64,000 bases of DNA, from positions 2,914,001 through 2,978,000 of the forward strand of contig NC_134997.1 in the NCBI RefSeq assembly GCF_050947335.1, given 5' to 3'. This DNA is from Megachile rotundata (lineage: Eukaryota > Arthropoda > Insecta > Hymenoptera > Megachilidae). Below the pieces are notes generated by a model. That model was given only the letters and a program-made list of their open reading frames with translations. It did not search any database and had not been told where the DNA came from. Of the stretch, positions 22,831 to 34,866 are shown piece by piece; the stretch's first letter is position 1, and the number at the start of each line of letters is the position of its first letter. A program made the translations under genes and the position numbers.

Positions 22831-23295
22831 CAGCTCTGGTAATTTTTTATGTGATAATGCAGACTCCCAGGGAATTTCAGCATCCACTAAATCTTTAGAG
22901 GCACAATCAACCACAAATATTTCGTCCATTTCATTTTCTCTACAAATGCACTGTTTTACATGTGATTTCGAGTTTAGATATTTGGAAGACTTTGATTTTA
23001 AAGTATGCACAGACACATTATACATCTGTTCCGGTCCATGACAAATTAAATCATATCCTGGGTATATAATGAAGTAATTTCGAACGTAAGGATGCATTTT
23101 TCCCTCCAAGTAGCGGACAAAATCGTATAGATTGCAGTCGCATATTGTAGGATTGCTGCCGACGAATATGTTTACGGCACGTGCTTTATTTTGATATTTC
23201 GCTATTTCTTCTGCCCGAGTCATATAAATATGCTGTATTTTATTATGTTGGAGGTATACTGTAATGTTGTCCGATACAAATTGTAGATCTTCAGC
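22831..23295 (-). CDS. Toll: Toll ectodomain exon B4: LRR and caps with two cysteines missing
   Basis: 465 nt, phase 0 at both ends, after acceptor CTTTATTTCAG and ending CTG before GTACGT. It encodes YLQHNKIQHI, a C-terminal cap (NPTICDC, then one Cys) and an N-terminal-type cap (QCIC ... DC). Compared with A4 the fourth cap cysteine (FKCP) is a Tyr and the first cysteine of the second cap (SCP) is a His, and the following LRR is shorter, ending KKLPEL. The phase-0 end can join the TIR exon at 2525 to give an unbroken LRR. The ATG at 23310 lies in the intron and is not the start. Confidence 0.88.
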
Positions 23296-23840
23296 CTGAA
23301 ATAAAGTCATACAACAAAGAAGTTATTTAGAGATTATAATTAAACAAATGTGATGATTATACCATTTATGGTCGCTGTCTTTTTTATTTAGTATGTATTA
23401 AATATTCTTATTTAAATTTGTTTGAATGCATAAGCCCACTTAAGTGGAGATTGTGTAGGCATCATTGACTATTAGTACACTTTACATTCTCATTCTACTA
23501 TTTAATTCAGTAGTCCAGTAATTTCCACGCGTTCACAAACAATGCTTAACGTGTGATTAATTATATTCGAACATAGCTCACTTTTTTAAACAATATTTAA
23601 AGAAGATATGGCCGAAATAAACAAAACTTTTGTTTATATTGTTATTGTTATTTCGAACTATTAATTAAGAAAATGCTAATATTGAAATTATAGAAAAAGA
23701 AACAGAAACAATTTGTGGAAGATTACAGACAAATATAACTCTTTGATAAAACAGATACGAGTTATGTAACTGTATTGATTTATAATTACAGCTTTTCAAT
23801 TGTACTTTTTCGTGGAGCACGGAATTTTTGGTTAACTTAC

Positions 23841-24150
23841 TGATATGTGAGATATTTCGTTGTGCCTCAGATTCAATATCCGCAGCTGTGTGTGGTCCTT
23901 AACCCAGTCTTCGAATATGTGTGATATATTGTTGTTGCGCAAATTTAATACATTGAGAGAAGTGCAGTTGTGAAAAGGTGATTTGTTTCCGTATTCATTT
24001 TTGATCGAAGACGACAATGTAAGTTGATTATAGGATAAATCAGCACTCCGTAAATTCTTCAGGGAATTAAAACTAGTATCTTCAATTTCTTGCAATCGAT
24101 TATATGACAAATCCAATAATTCCAACGATTTCAAGTTGCTAAACAGATCC
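23841..24150 (-). CDS. Toll: Toll ectodomain exon B3: LRRs
   Basis: 310 nt after acceptor AAAAATTACAG; its first base completes an Arg codon from B2 (phase 2), and it ends phase 0 before GTAAGT. It contains regular LRRs (LELLDLSYNRL, LRSADLSYNQL, LNVLNLRNNNI, LRILNLRHNEI). It is more regular than its partner A3. The intron to B4 is 545 nt. Confidence 0.9.
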
Positions 24151-24712
24151 CTGTAATTTTTAACAGAAGAAATTTCGCAGAAGCAGTATGAATTTTGAAA
24201 ATGAAAAGATATCTTAATACCGACTAAATGAAGTGTATTGTTTTAACACGAGGTACATGCCAAATGTATCGAGTCATGTTGTTGGGGTATTATAACATAA
24301 GCCAATTATAAATTAATGTTGAAGAAAAGTCAATTGGTATTATATAGAACAAATATAAATGCATTAACTCTGTTTTTTTGTGAATACGTTTCAAATATTA
24401 TGAAGTCTATGTAATTTAACCTGGACGTTATTAATACTTATTTTGATGGCACAGTATATACTTTTAAGAATCTGAAGAACAATGACTTTGAATGAAGCAT
24501 CTTAAGAGGTTCAATACGAAATATTTTTTCTCTGAATTATGTTATTACTTCGTAAAATGAATTTTCTGTTCTTTATAATACTTAATAACACTTCTAAGAT
24601 CATATAAATTGTAATAATACATAACAATAATTCGACAATGATTTCGAAAACGCACGACCTCTCTTATTTCGATGATTTTTTAATACATCATAGAATCAGT
24701 CTTTCATACATA

Positions 24713-26030
24713 CAGGGTTTGTCCAATAAGTATCTGGATTGATGTCCTAAAATGAAGTGCGTTGAAGATATACGTACATTGAGTTAATAATCTTCAAAGT
24801 ATGCCCCTCCTGCATCAATACACCGTTGCCAGCGGGTTTTCCATTGTTTATACGCTTCCTGGAAGTCGGCAAGCGTAAGACTGTTCAGGCATTCCGTCGA
24901 AGCCGCTTGAACCGCCTCAATCGTCCCGAAACGATGTCCTTTAAGGCTTCTTTTAATGCGAGGGAACAGAAAAAAATTAGAGGGTGCCATATCTGGACTG
25001 TAGGGTGGTCGGGGTAGTGTTGTGATGTTATGCTTCGTCAGTATCTGTCTCACAATTAACGACGTGTGACTTGGCGCGTTGTCGTGATGGAGCATCCAGG
25101 AATTCGCGATTTCCCTTCGTACGCGGCGTACTTTAAGTCTCAAACGTTCGAGCACTTCTGCGTAAAATTGGCCATTCACTGTTTGTCCGGCAGGCACAAA
25201 CTCCTTGTGGATAACACCTTTTGCGTCAAAGAAGACAATAAGCATCGATTTTATCCTTGACTTGCTCATGCGAGCCTTTTTCGGTCGAGGAGAGCCGCTT
25301 GTGTGCCACTCAGCACTTTGCATTTTTGACTCCGGATCGTATTCAAAAATCCATGTTTCGTCACCGGTAATCACTCTGTCTAAAAGATTTGAATCCCTCT
25401 CCAAACATTCTAAAAGTTCACGAGAAATCGTCACACGGCGTTCTTTCTGTTCCTCTGTTAAAACTTTCGGAACCAATTTAGCGCACACTTTTCGCATTTG
25501 CAAATCCTCGGTTACGATAGAATGAATAGTGGATTTCGTTAAATTTAATTCCTGTGCAATTAAACGAATGCTTAAACGGCGATCGGAATTCAAAATTTCC
25601 CGCACTTTGTCGACATTCGTATCGGATCGGGACGACGACGGTCGTCCAACGCGTTGCTCGTCTTCAACGTCTTCACGGCCATCTTTGAAATTTTTGTGCC
25701 ACTCAAAAACACTCGTTCTGGACATGGAATCATCCTTGTAGGCCTGACGAATCATATTAAATGTTTCCGTAGCAGATTTATTTAGCTTAACGCAAAATTT
25801 AATCGCACAACGCTGCTCGATGTTTCGTTGCATTTTGATTCTCGACGCGAACGTTAAATACGCTTCCACTTCAAGCACGATATAAACGAAACAAATGGTG
25901 GAAAACAAATGAACCTAGATTTTTATTATACATAACAACTTTCCGCATCGATCTAGCTAATAGAGATTGCTCCCTGACCTACCAAACTAGCAGAAAAAAA
26001 TCAGTCCGGATACTTATTGAACAAACCCTG
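24713..26030 (-). mobile_element. mariner transposon (1318 bp) with intact ends
   Basis: Inverted ends CAGGGTTTGTYCAATAAGTA, flanked on both sides by TA. It contains one uninterrupted transposase gene. It lies in the B2-B3 intron of the Toll locus in the same orientation as the gene. Confidence 0.95.
24784..25833 (-). CDS. mariner transposase, full length but with catalytic Asp to Asn
   Basis: 349 residues from MQRNIEQRC, the usual length for mariner; an in-frame ATG 25 codons upstream would add a non-conserved extension. The paired helix-turn-helix region is at about 1-110 (SIRLIAQELNLTKSTIHSI). The DDE/D domain has the first Asp at 158 (TGDETW) and the second at 251 (HHDNAPSH). The third, exactly 35 positions on (residue 286), is Asn in APSN where the family has APSD; the codon is AAT at 24976-24978, one transition from GAT. 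With an otherwise open frame the protein should still bind its ends but is predicted unable to cut. Confidence 0.93.
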   Translation of the reverse strand: MQRNIEQRCAIKFCVKLNKSATETFNMIRQAYKDDSMSRTSVFEWHKNFKDGREDVEDEQRVGRPSSSRSDTNVDKVREILNSDRRLSIRLIAQELNLTKSTIHSIVTEDLQMRKVCAKLVPKVLTEEQKERRVTISRELLECLERDSNLLDRVITGDETWIFEYDPESKMQSAEWHTSGSPRPKKARMSKSRIKSMLIVFFDAKGVIHKEFVPAGQTVNGQFYAEVLERLRLKVRRVRREIANSWMLHHDNAPSHTSLIVRQILTKHNITTLPRPPYSPDMAPSNFFLFPRIKRSLKGHRFGTIEAVQAASTECLNSLTLADFQEAYKQWKTRWQRCIDAGGAYFEDY

Positions 26031-27129
26031 TATGTAATCACCAATCAGGTTTAGTTTCTGAACTATTCGCAAAAAACTCTTGGCACAATTTCATTAAATT
26101 TCGCCAACAAATGTGTGTCGAAAGCAGCAGACGTAGTAGAGTTCATTCTCACAACTACGTATTTTTAATTATTGCATTTTCGTTATAACTATATAACAAA
26201 ATTACTTATGAATTCGTTTTATTATAACATATGTTCTCATTCTTAATACAGTAATCATTCGATACAAGCAAAAATATTATCTCCACCACTTGGTGAGTAA
26301 GACCCCTCGAAACGTACAAAGCTCGCTCGACGAGAAATGTAACTGATGTTTCGAGTTGGGGTATATTCCTAAAACTATACTTGTGTAAATATAAATGTTA
26401 AATTATTAATAAATTTAGCTTGTGGCGTCATCTTACAGTGTTAAAAATGTGCGATGTTAGAAACAAAAATAATTGAAAAATGCACTTCCTTCTTGTTGTT
26501 CATATAATGTAAACGTTCGCAATGTAATTGGTATACGATAAAGTAATCCCTGAATTATTATTTAATCATAAAGTTAAAATGTGTTATCTATACGTTAAAT
26601 ATTAAATAATTGGTTTGTATTTGAAAGTGTGTTAGTAGTATTTATTCTGTTTTTCTCCGATCTTGATTATTTAACAATAAAACTTCCTTATTTTTTATTT
26701 TTTCATCATCCAACTTTTACCAATAGATTTTTCTTATTTTTCTTATTAAAATGAGGCCAAACACAATATAACTTGGAATGAAAAAGAAAGAGACGCTGCG
26801 ACAGTTGGCAACGATAAAAAGTCTATTCAATTGTTTACAATGCCAATGCCTCGCTAACTTTTTTATTTTCAATCCATTTTCTATACAACTTGTTCCATCA
26901 TATTCGTGACGTTTTTCTGAATAAAGTAAAAGCAAATATGACGTAGCTCGAGTCATATTTACTTGCAATAATTTATTGAAGTTGTTGTATTCCGTAGGGA
27001 CTCAGGTTTATTGTATTTAATAAAATTTGATCCCACTCAGAATTTTAGACAAGTTTTTGTTTAACGCGTACAATAAGCTCGATATTTTATCGTGGTCATC
27101 GAAAGGATTGAGTAGTTGGACAGGATATA
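26031..27129. other. AT-rich Toll intron sequence
   Basis: No gene or repeat partner seen in this stretch. An ORF at 26717-26968 has no recognisable motif. Confidence 0.5.
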
Positions 27130-27340
27130 CAGGATGTCCCAGTTTTTTTCAGCCAAACTTTGCCAGCGTGTTCTACACGCAAATGTAAGAAAAAGAATGT
27201 TATATGAAGTTATGCTTTTAAACGTTTTATTAAGGAATTATAACTAATAATACAAAATTACAATGCACTGGCATTTCGTCGACGTATTCGTAATAACGAA
27301 CATCATTTCGAAATGTTAATTCGGTTAGAACGTTAATAAA

Positions 27341-29261
27341 TAAAATAATTTTAAGAAAAAAAATACGCCGACTTCGAAATGCACTAAAAAGTATAAAATA
27401 ATTTCTATTTCCTAATGAAGTAATTTCTATTTCATTCAATCATACAATTACGTAACAGACATGAATGAAACCTATTTACTCGTTAGGTAGTATATTAAAT
27501 ACATTTCAACCTTTTCGGAGGCGGCGCAAAATTAAAAATACCTCAGTAAACGTTGCTGCCAATAACCAGTTGATTGTGATATGGCGTATTGGAAATTAAT
27601 AAATCCTGCGAAAGAATACGAACCATTATAAGTATATCTGGTAATATACGTAAATGTAACGACTGCATCTTCATTTTGCAACATTTCTGATATAAATGAA
27701 ATTGAATCGACTTCGTTCGCATGTGGGAGCCATGGATCTAACAAGGAAACATATCGAACCGCGACACACCGATTTTAATGAAACTTATGTGAAAGATAGT
27801 TCTCAAAAAAATATTTGACACGTATTTTTTTTTATCGGCAATCGTTCACATTGAAGGGGTGAAAATAGCCCTCGAAGTTGGGGGTTGAAACCATGTTTTT
27901 GGGAATATCTCCGGAACAAAAGAAGATAATTGAATTCTTTTTTTTGTAAATTGTTCGTCTTTAGATAGGAAATTTTTGTGCGTAAAAAAATTTCAAGAAA
28001 CTTTATTTGTTTAAATAATATTTAAAAAATTCATCATTTTTGTTTAAATTTTTGCACTAAATGTTGATCTACTTTTTTGCAACTTCGTGTACGTAAACTA
28101 TGGACAAAAATAGAGGATACGTGTTTTTGGAATTTGTTGTTTGTTGCAATGTTTATTAAATATATAATTTAACATCACCTCCTGTGAAGAGGGGTAATCA
28201 GCATTTTTATTAAAAATATCATTATTTTTACAATCCTTTACATTATTTTAGAGATTTTATACCTCTATATATGCCGTTAATTGATTTCTGAATAATTATT
28301 GCAAGTGTCACAGGTATGAGCGTGTCGCGGTTATGATTAACGCCGCGTCATAAGGAACATAGGCTTTTATGGCCAATACTGCTTTTATACTTTTACAGGC
28401 GTAAAGACTTCATTCTAAATAAAATATTTAGAACTTTTGGAAACATTGGGATTTTTTAAGAAACACAGAAAATAAAAATAAATTAAATTATTTTTTAACA
28501 ATATTGGCCATAAAAGCCTATGTTCCTTACGGCGATGATTGTAACCGCGTCACGCTCATACCTGTGACGCTTACAATAATTGTTCAGAAATCAATTAACG
28601 GCATATGAAGAGGTATAAAATCGCTAAAATAATGTAAAAGATTGTAAAAATAATGATATTTTTAATAAAAATGATGATTACCCCTCTTCACAGGAGGTGA
28701 TGTTAAATTATATATTTAATAAACATTGCAACAAACAACAAATTCCAAAAACACGTATCCTCTATTTTTGTCCATAGTTTACGTACACGAAGTTGCAAAA
28801 AAGTAGATCAACATTTAGTGCAAAAATTTAAACAAAAATGATGAATTTTTTAAATATTATTTAAACAAATAAAGTTTCTTGAAATTTTTTTACGCACAAA
28901 AATTTCCTATCTAAAGACGAACAATTTACAAAAAAAAGAATTCAATTATCTTCTTTTGTTCCGGAGATATTCCCAAAAACATGGTTTCAACCCCCAACTT
29001 CGAGGGCTATTTTCACCCCTTCAGTGTGAACGATTGCCGATAAAAAAAAATACGTGTCAAATATTTTTTTGAGAACTATCTTTCACATAAGTTTCATTAA
29101 AATCGGTGTGTCGCGGTTCGATATGTTTCCTTGTAAGATGCAAAAGGTTTCGTTCCGATTGGTCCATCCAGCTAGGCGTAATCGGCGGCCATACATAGAA
29201 AGAAAAAAAAAAAATATACTGATCGAATTGAGTAACGTCCTTCTTTTTCGAAGTCGGTTAA
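27341..29261 (-). mobile_element. CCGACTTCGAAA-family element carrying a giant palindrome
   Basis: Left end TAAAATAATTTTAAG ... CGCCGACTTCGAAATG; right end, read on the minus strand, TTAACCGACTTCGAAAAAG. These are the ends seen at 19193-20204 and 43703-44765, but the interior is different: here it holds the palindrome 27741-29134. No ORF of note. Confidence 0.75.
27741..29134. repeat. 1.4-kb near-perfect palindrome of two ACAAGG-family copies
   Basis: The arms 27741-28378 and 28502-29134 are inverted copies of about 635 bp that I could align with only scattered mismatches; the loop is about 123 bp. Each arm begins ACAAGGAAACATATCGAACC at its outer end. Single arms or fragments are at 12068, 13190, 21562, 46473-47139, 58530 and 60912-61508. 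Confidence 0.9.
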
Positions 29262-29601
29262 AAATGTGGATATTAACTACCAGAGCATAAGAGTTTATAT
29301 AAACAGATAGAGACATTTATAATACCTTTGTACGCTATGTCGACGAAATGCCAGTTCATTATAATTTTGTATTATTAGTTGTAATTCCTTAAGAAAACAT
29401 TTAAGAGCATATGTTGATTTAACATTTTTTTCTTATTTTTGCGTATAGAACACGCTTGCAAAGTTTAACTAGAAAAAACTAGGACACCGTGTATATATTT
29501 GTATAGGCTGGCATACAACAAAGTAAAGTCCTCAATATAAGCGTAACATTTGAAATTACAAAGAAATATGTTCCGAATTACGTTGTGTTTGGTGTTACAT
29601 T

Positions 29602-30873
29602 TGTAGGAATAGAATTGTATAAACTATGCTACCGCTATTAAGGGGTAACACCACTCTAGAGCCCGAAAAAAAGGCCTAACTTTGACAATTTATTTTGGAA
29701 GAACGACAAACGGATAAGAATTTCTTTTCAGAGGGTTTATTTAACACATATTGAACCACAAAGAATATTTTTTTATTGTCATTTTCGTACAAAATGGAGG
29801 CGACAGAGTCGATCGGCAGAAACAGCTTTTGTAAAAACACTCCCACGAGAGAACGGATTTCTCGTTATGTATGAGTCGTGGGATAAAAAATCAAAAGAAT
29901 TTATAATCCATGTACAATTGGCTTTGGAAGTACGTAGGGGTTTTTTGATTAATCAATTTTTGTAGAAGTTATGCGTTTTTTAAGGAATGAATCGACTTTT
30001 TGCATGAAAAATGAGCACTAAATTGTTTATAAAAAAAAAGTTTACATTCAATCAAAAAATACGTACTTCCAAAGACAATATTGTTGTGCAGTTAATGTAA
30101 AAATTTCAATTCGATCCATGCAATAGTCACCGAGAAATCCGTCCTCCCAGTATGAAGAAACGGGTTTCGAGAAAAATGCGTTTGAAGTTTTATGAACATT
30201 TTAATCCTCAAATTCTCTATCCACTGCTAATCTGCAATGCATGTACCATACATTTAGCTATCCTGATCAGTGTTTGCCACCTTCTCCAGCTTTCTGGGTG
30301 CTTCTGTTTGTTTTGTAGGTAACAAGTAAACTTATTATTTTAAATGATAACAATAATATGAACGCGATGAATTGCAGCATACCGCGCGAGTACTCAGTGC
30401 GTGCTCTGAGGCGCTGCGGCAAAATTGATAATTGAACCATGTAAAATTTGTTTTCTACTATAAATCAAACGACATTCCGTTCTTAAGACCCTAAAGTATT
30501 GTTTCAGCCAAGAAAAAAAAAATCTTTTTTTGAAAATCCTAGAGTGGTGTTACCCCTTAAAAGAACACAACAGAGAACATAACAAGAACAAATAATGATT
30601 AACGTATTCAACTATAAATCACAAATCGTAAAATCAAACAATTCGTATTTTGCTGTTTCATCACGTTATGTTCGTTCAAATCCCGTATCTATACTTAATC
30701 CCTATCATTACTTTTTCCCGATCGCTACCAACCACTTCGTAAAGCATTTCATACTTTATTTATACAACTTATTTCACACTGTTCCTTTCATTAAGTCAAC
30801 ATTCATACACGCAGTCATACACGCAGTTTCACAGTGGTTGCCATTCTATACATATACATTCTACACTCCTACA
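29602..30873 (-). repeat. Solo gypsy LTR (about 353 bp) interrupted by a MITE
   Basis: Ends TGTAGGA and TCCTACA. Excluding the MITE, it aligns in inverted orientation with the LTR at 38965-40138, which leads into a SAP-domain gag. No exact target duplication is visible. Confidence 0.8.
29642..30556. mobile_element. TTAA-flanked 915-bp MITE (piggyBac-like target)
   Basis: Inverted ends GGGGTAACACCACTCTAG, each flanked by TTAA. The related LTR at 38965-40138 carries the unoccupied site (a single TTAA near 40110), which proves both borders. A TTAA target suggests mobilisation by a piggyBac-type transposase. No transposase is encoded. Confidence 0.92.
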
Positions 30874-31089
30874 TATTAATTAGGAAAATGACACAGATAT
30901 ATTAGTCAAAGTTTCATAAAAAGAAAATATAAAAAGGTTTTTTAGGAGTAAGTGAGCTTGTATAAATTAATGACACAGTAGATTTGCATTCTTCTGCGAA
31001 AGTCCATTATGAAGCGCACATCTTATTTCTCTCTGAAACTTCCAAGACTAAAACTGATTACAGAAGTCTCTTTTTACGCTCGAGTTTCT

Positions 31090-31370
31090 TCTTTTAAAAT
31101 CTACGCTGTCTTTTAGGCCAACCCTCGAGAAGGTGGGGTTAACCAATTATAGAAACCTAAGTCCCGCCAAATCGTACGACCTCCCTCTTATGCCCGAAGC
31201 ACGCTTCCTTGAAGCGGGGGTACGATTTGACGGGGGTTGCGTTTGCTGGCAAAGGTGGCAACGCAGCGGAATTTCCCTGGGCCCTAGGTCAGCTATGCGG
31301 CCAGCCGATGGTCGCTTGACCTCTTGATGAAGACCCTTGGGGAAACCCAAGGTTTATGACACTTAAGCGT
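31090..31370. other. GC-rich island in the Toll intron
   Basis: An isolated GC-rich block with a small hairpin (CCTTGGGGAAACCCAAGG at its end). Open frames exist on both strands, but no motif is recognisable. It may be a transposon fragment. Nothing else is seen between here and exon B2. Confidence 0.35.
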
Positions 31371-32887
31371 TTTACTGTTGAGACCGTTGGCAAAAGTCTA
31401 AGTACGGTCATGCTTTCACTAAAAATTCTAAAACGATTTTCTAAAAAGCAGTTCCGCTGTCATCCATGTCATAAACCTATTTACAAAATTTACAGATTTA
31501 TAGCTAGCCGCTACAGTTTTATTCTTGCAACACAATTGTCTCACCGATATGTTACTGTTTGTTTACGTTTGGTCTCTTTCTTTTCTGCGATCGGTAAACC
31601 ACGAATCAAGTGAGGCTGGTAAATATGCATAAAAGTTCAAACCCAAAAGATTTGCGTATATCGAATAATTACTGTAGTAGAATATTCTGACACTATTTTC
31701 AATTTGTTATTGAAAATGAAACACCATGTATATATATTGTATACGATTGTAAATTAATGTAAAAGTAATTTAAAGTTAAAAAAAAACCTCATATTCGTCT
31801 GTATTCGCAGGTCACGTTTCGTTATACCTACTTATTGTGCAATAAGATGACTTCATTTTGCATTGTTTCGTTTAATATTTTATTTTGGATGAACTGATCG
31901 TGAGTACTAATTGTAAGTGTTACATTTCTGTACCTTGATGAACCTTCTAATTTTATGCTTCGAATAGGTTATAATTTAGCATATATCGATCCGTCAGGAA
32001 ATCTTTCTTTCTTGAGATGTACGAATTTCTCAAAACTATATTTTTGTCAGAGTTTGTATATTTACGCTATTGTACCTGTGGTTGTTTCTAACCTGCGCAT
32101 GCCTAGTATAATATATGCGGTATAACTGATTGTATATTCAAAGTACTGTTAAACTATTATACTTAGGCATATTTTTACATACGATCGAAATACAATCAGT
32201 GTCATTCTATATGAAGGTTCTAGAACGCGGCCGTACGATAGTCATTCGACGCAGACAATTTTATTATTTACAAATCTCATACATTTGAAATATATGCAGC
32301 TAATTGCTGCAGAGTTGTTCAGTACTCTTTTACCTGAAATGATGTAACTACCTCCATTACTCGAGAATTAGAATTTTCCTGACTGAATCATATGCGCATA
32401 TTTCAACTGATCTCTACGAATCTGTTTTGCTAGTCTTAACTCTCGTTAAAATGAATGAAGGTACGTGGAATGAAATCTAGTCGAAATTGAATATCGATTG
32501 CTTTGTTTATTTACATCCTATATCTTTTTTGCGGAGTACTATGAATTAAGAAATTTAGTAGAAATAATAAATATTTTCTATATCGGTATTACTTCTTAAA
32601 TTTGATTGTCGCCGACCGAAATAGCATGAAAAACTTCTAGACTAATGTAATTATACACTCTATAAACACTATACAGGACGACAATACACTTGTACAAAAC
32701 ACATTCGACATACAATAAGGAACTTTATCTTACTGGTAATTCAAAATCATAATATCAAAAACATTAACTTTAACTAGTTTAATGTGTTAAAATTCCATAC
32801 TCTACTTTGAACCTACTCGTATGTCTTCTAAAAACCAGTTGAAATAAGCAATAGAAATGATAAGTAAACGTACGATCATAAACTTAC

Positions 32888-33879
32888 CTGGATATCGAAG
32901 TAAGACAATTTTCTGACAAATTCAGGTACCATAAGTTAGTTGTATCTGAAAAAATTCTATCTGGTAGTGTAATTAATCTATTGGAATTTAAGGCTAGAGA
33001 AGACAGATGCTGTTGTCCTTCAAAAATACGTTTAGGTAGCGTCTCAAAATAATTTTTTTTTAGATCAATATAATCTAATGATATCAAGCCCCAAAACAGG
33101 TCTTCAGGTATCGTGCTCCCACCATTGTGATTCAAACTTATAGTCTTCACACGTGTCAAATTTGCGAAAAAATTTTGGGGCAGAGATATTTTTCTGGTAT
33201 TATGCGACAAATCAATGGACATTAGATGAGAATTATGCTTTAGTATACCTTCTGGAAACGACATAAAACTGTTATTTCTTAACGTTAGCCATCTTAGACT
33301 TTCCAGTTTTGCGAAAATGTTCTCCGGCAAAGTGATTAGATTACTTGAACTCAACTCCAGATACGTCAAAGACGCAAGGTTATCAAATATCCCAGGTTTC
33401 AGTTGTTTATCTGTGAAATTGTTTATCCGTAAGCTCAACGAGTTCAATTTCGTTAACGGATCAAATATGCTCGGCTCGAGGTGATTTATCGTGCTACCGC
33501 TTAAGAAAAGTGTTTGGAGTTTTGGTGTATTATTAAAGATTCCCAGAGGTAAACTGGCTTTATTATATTTCAAATAAAGCAGAAAAAGATGTGGTACATC
33601 TGCGAATAGGTCGGTGCTCAAATTTGTAAGATCGCTGCTTAACAGCGCGAAATGTTTCAGGTTAGGAAACCCTTTCAAATGGTTTCTGACGATGGAACCG
33701 CTCCAATTATGCAGCTGTAACTCATAGATGTTCTCCCCATTGAATGTACTCGAAATTTCACTTATGCTCGAGTTCATTGGCAGACCACATTCCGATATTT
33801 CCATGAACTTTATGTGCTCTTTCAGGAATAAGTTGAACAAGTCGGATGGGGGCCATTGTGGGTAATTTTGACATTTAAT
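32888..33879 (-). CDS. Toll: Toll ectodomain exon B2: N-terminal region and LRR array
   Basis: 992 nt after acceptor CAATTATTTAG, ending TCCAG before GTAAGT (phase 2). It opens IKCQNYPQW..., in the same frame as exon A2, and carries about 11 LRRs with Toll-like spacing (for example LTYLELSSSNLITL, LSSLALNSNRLITL, LWYLNLSENCLTSIS). The shared NHLKxFPxL and IFADVPHL stretches align it to A2. The intron to the signal exon is about 990 nt. Confidence 0.92.
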
Positions 33880-34866
33880 CTAAATAATTGAAATTGTTTT
33901 TTTTATTGAAACGGATAATATTAATCTTAGTAATTTGTACTGAACAGTGTTATTATAAGTATTATCGAAATATATGATGAAACACTGACTCTGTCAGGAT
34001 TGGAACAAAAGGTTGTTGCAAGTTACATTCTGGTTTGAATAAAACTTTGTACAGTGAAATACCAACTACTTTGATATACGGAAGCTGTTACTTAAGCTGT
34101 GTGTCTATCTTTATGTTAGTACTGCACATTTAAGCGTAGTTCGTGATTTCCGCGAAGCGAGAGACTAGCTTTGTTGCCTATCAAATCCTTCTTGTTTGGT
34201 AACGCGCTAGAACTTTCCGAAACTCAAGGACAACGCGAAGGAGAATCATCGTACGATAACTTCACTTTGATCTATTCCCACCTTGCGCTTTGATTGGTTC
34301 GTGGTTTTCCTTAATAACATAAAAACGAAGCTTCAAACTCCATTTTTGCAAAGGGAAATCTTGTTCAGAATCACGTCAACTGCCCCCTATTTTTGGGACC
34401 AGCACTAGTTGTGAGACACCCTGTATACGAGAAGCAATGAACAAACTTATTCCACAAATAAAATCCATACACGTCTAGTAGCTATAAATACTTTGTAATC
34501 GCTGCAGTAATCGTAAGTATTGTTATCTTTTTTATTTATCGGAATACCTTCTTCAATGCAACGAATACAATGTCCACTCCAGGAATCTAGTAATAGAGCT
34601 ATTTTGTCGTCAGTATTTCGGAAATATACTTCTACATACATCCAAAACCACGTATCAGTGACATTGGTACTTCAAACCCTAATATTGTAGAGTGTTAAAA
34701 TTTACTTGTCAAATTTGGAAACTTTTTTTCGTTAAAGTAATCCCGATCCTGACAGAACCTTCATTTCTCTTCCTTACTACTGTATCGATTCAGGAATTGT
34801 AATTTTTCACTATTTAATGTACAATTTCGCAAAAGTGTATAATTTAGTATTTTTACTTATGTTTAC
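33880..34866. other. Toll intron between the signal exon and B2
   Basis: GT at 34866 and AG at 33880. Contains a decayed copy of the end of the 36488-type element at about 34320-34424 (ending GAGACACCCTG next to TA). Confidence 0.6.

Larger units (their letters stand above)
27130..29491. mobile_element. Small TA-flanked element (about 440 bp) split by a nested palindromic element
   Basis: Ends CAGGATGTCCCAGTTTTTT and its inverted counterpart CTAGGACACCGTG, both flanked by TA. The arms 27130-27340 and 29262-29491 match in inverted orientation (AAACTTTGCNAGCGTGTTCTA). Everything between is the nested element. The end motif resembles those at 36488 and 38415. No coding capacity. Confidence 0.75.

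Noticed and set aside
25834..25908. Upstream in-frame ATG giving a 374-residue mariner transposase
   Set aside because: The extra 25 residues do not look like the family and the usual length is met from the second ATG.
31133..31350. Overlapping ORFs in the GC-rich island as a small gene
   Set aside because: Open on both strands because of base composition; no motif, and no splice context with the Toll gene.
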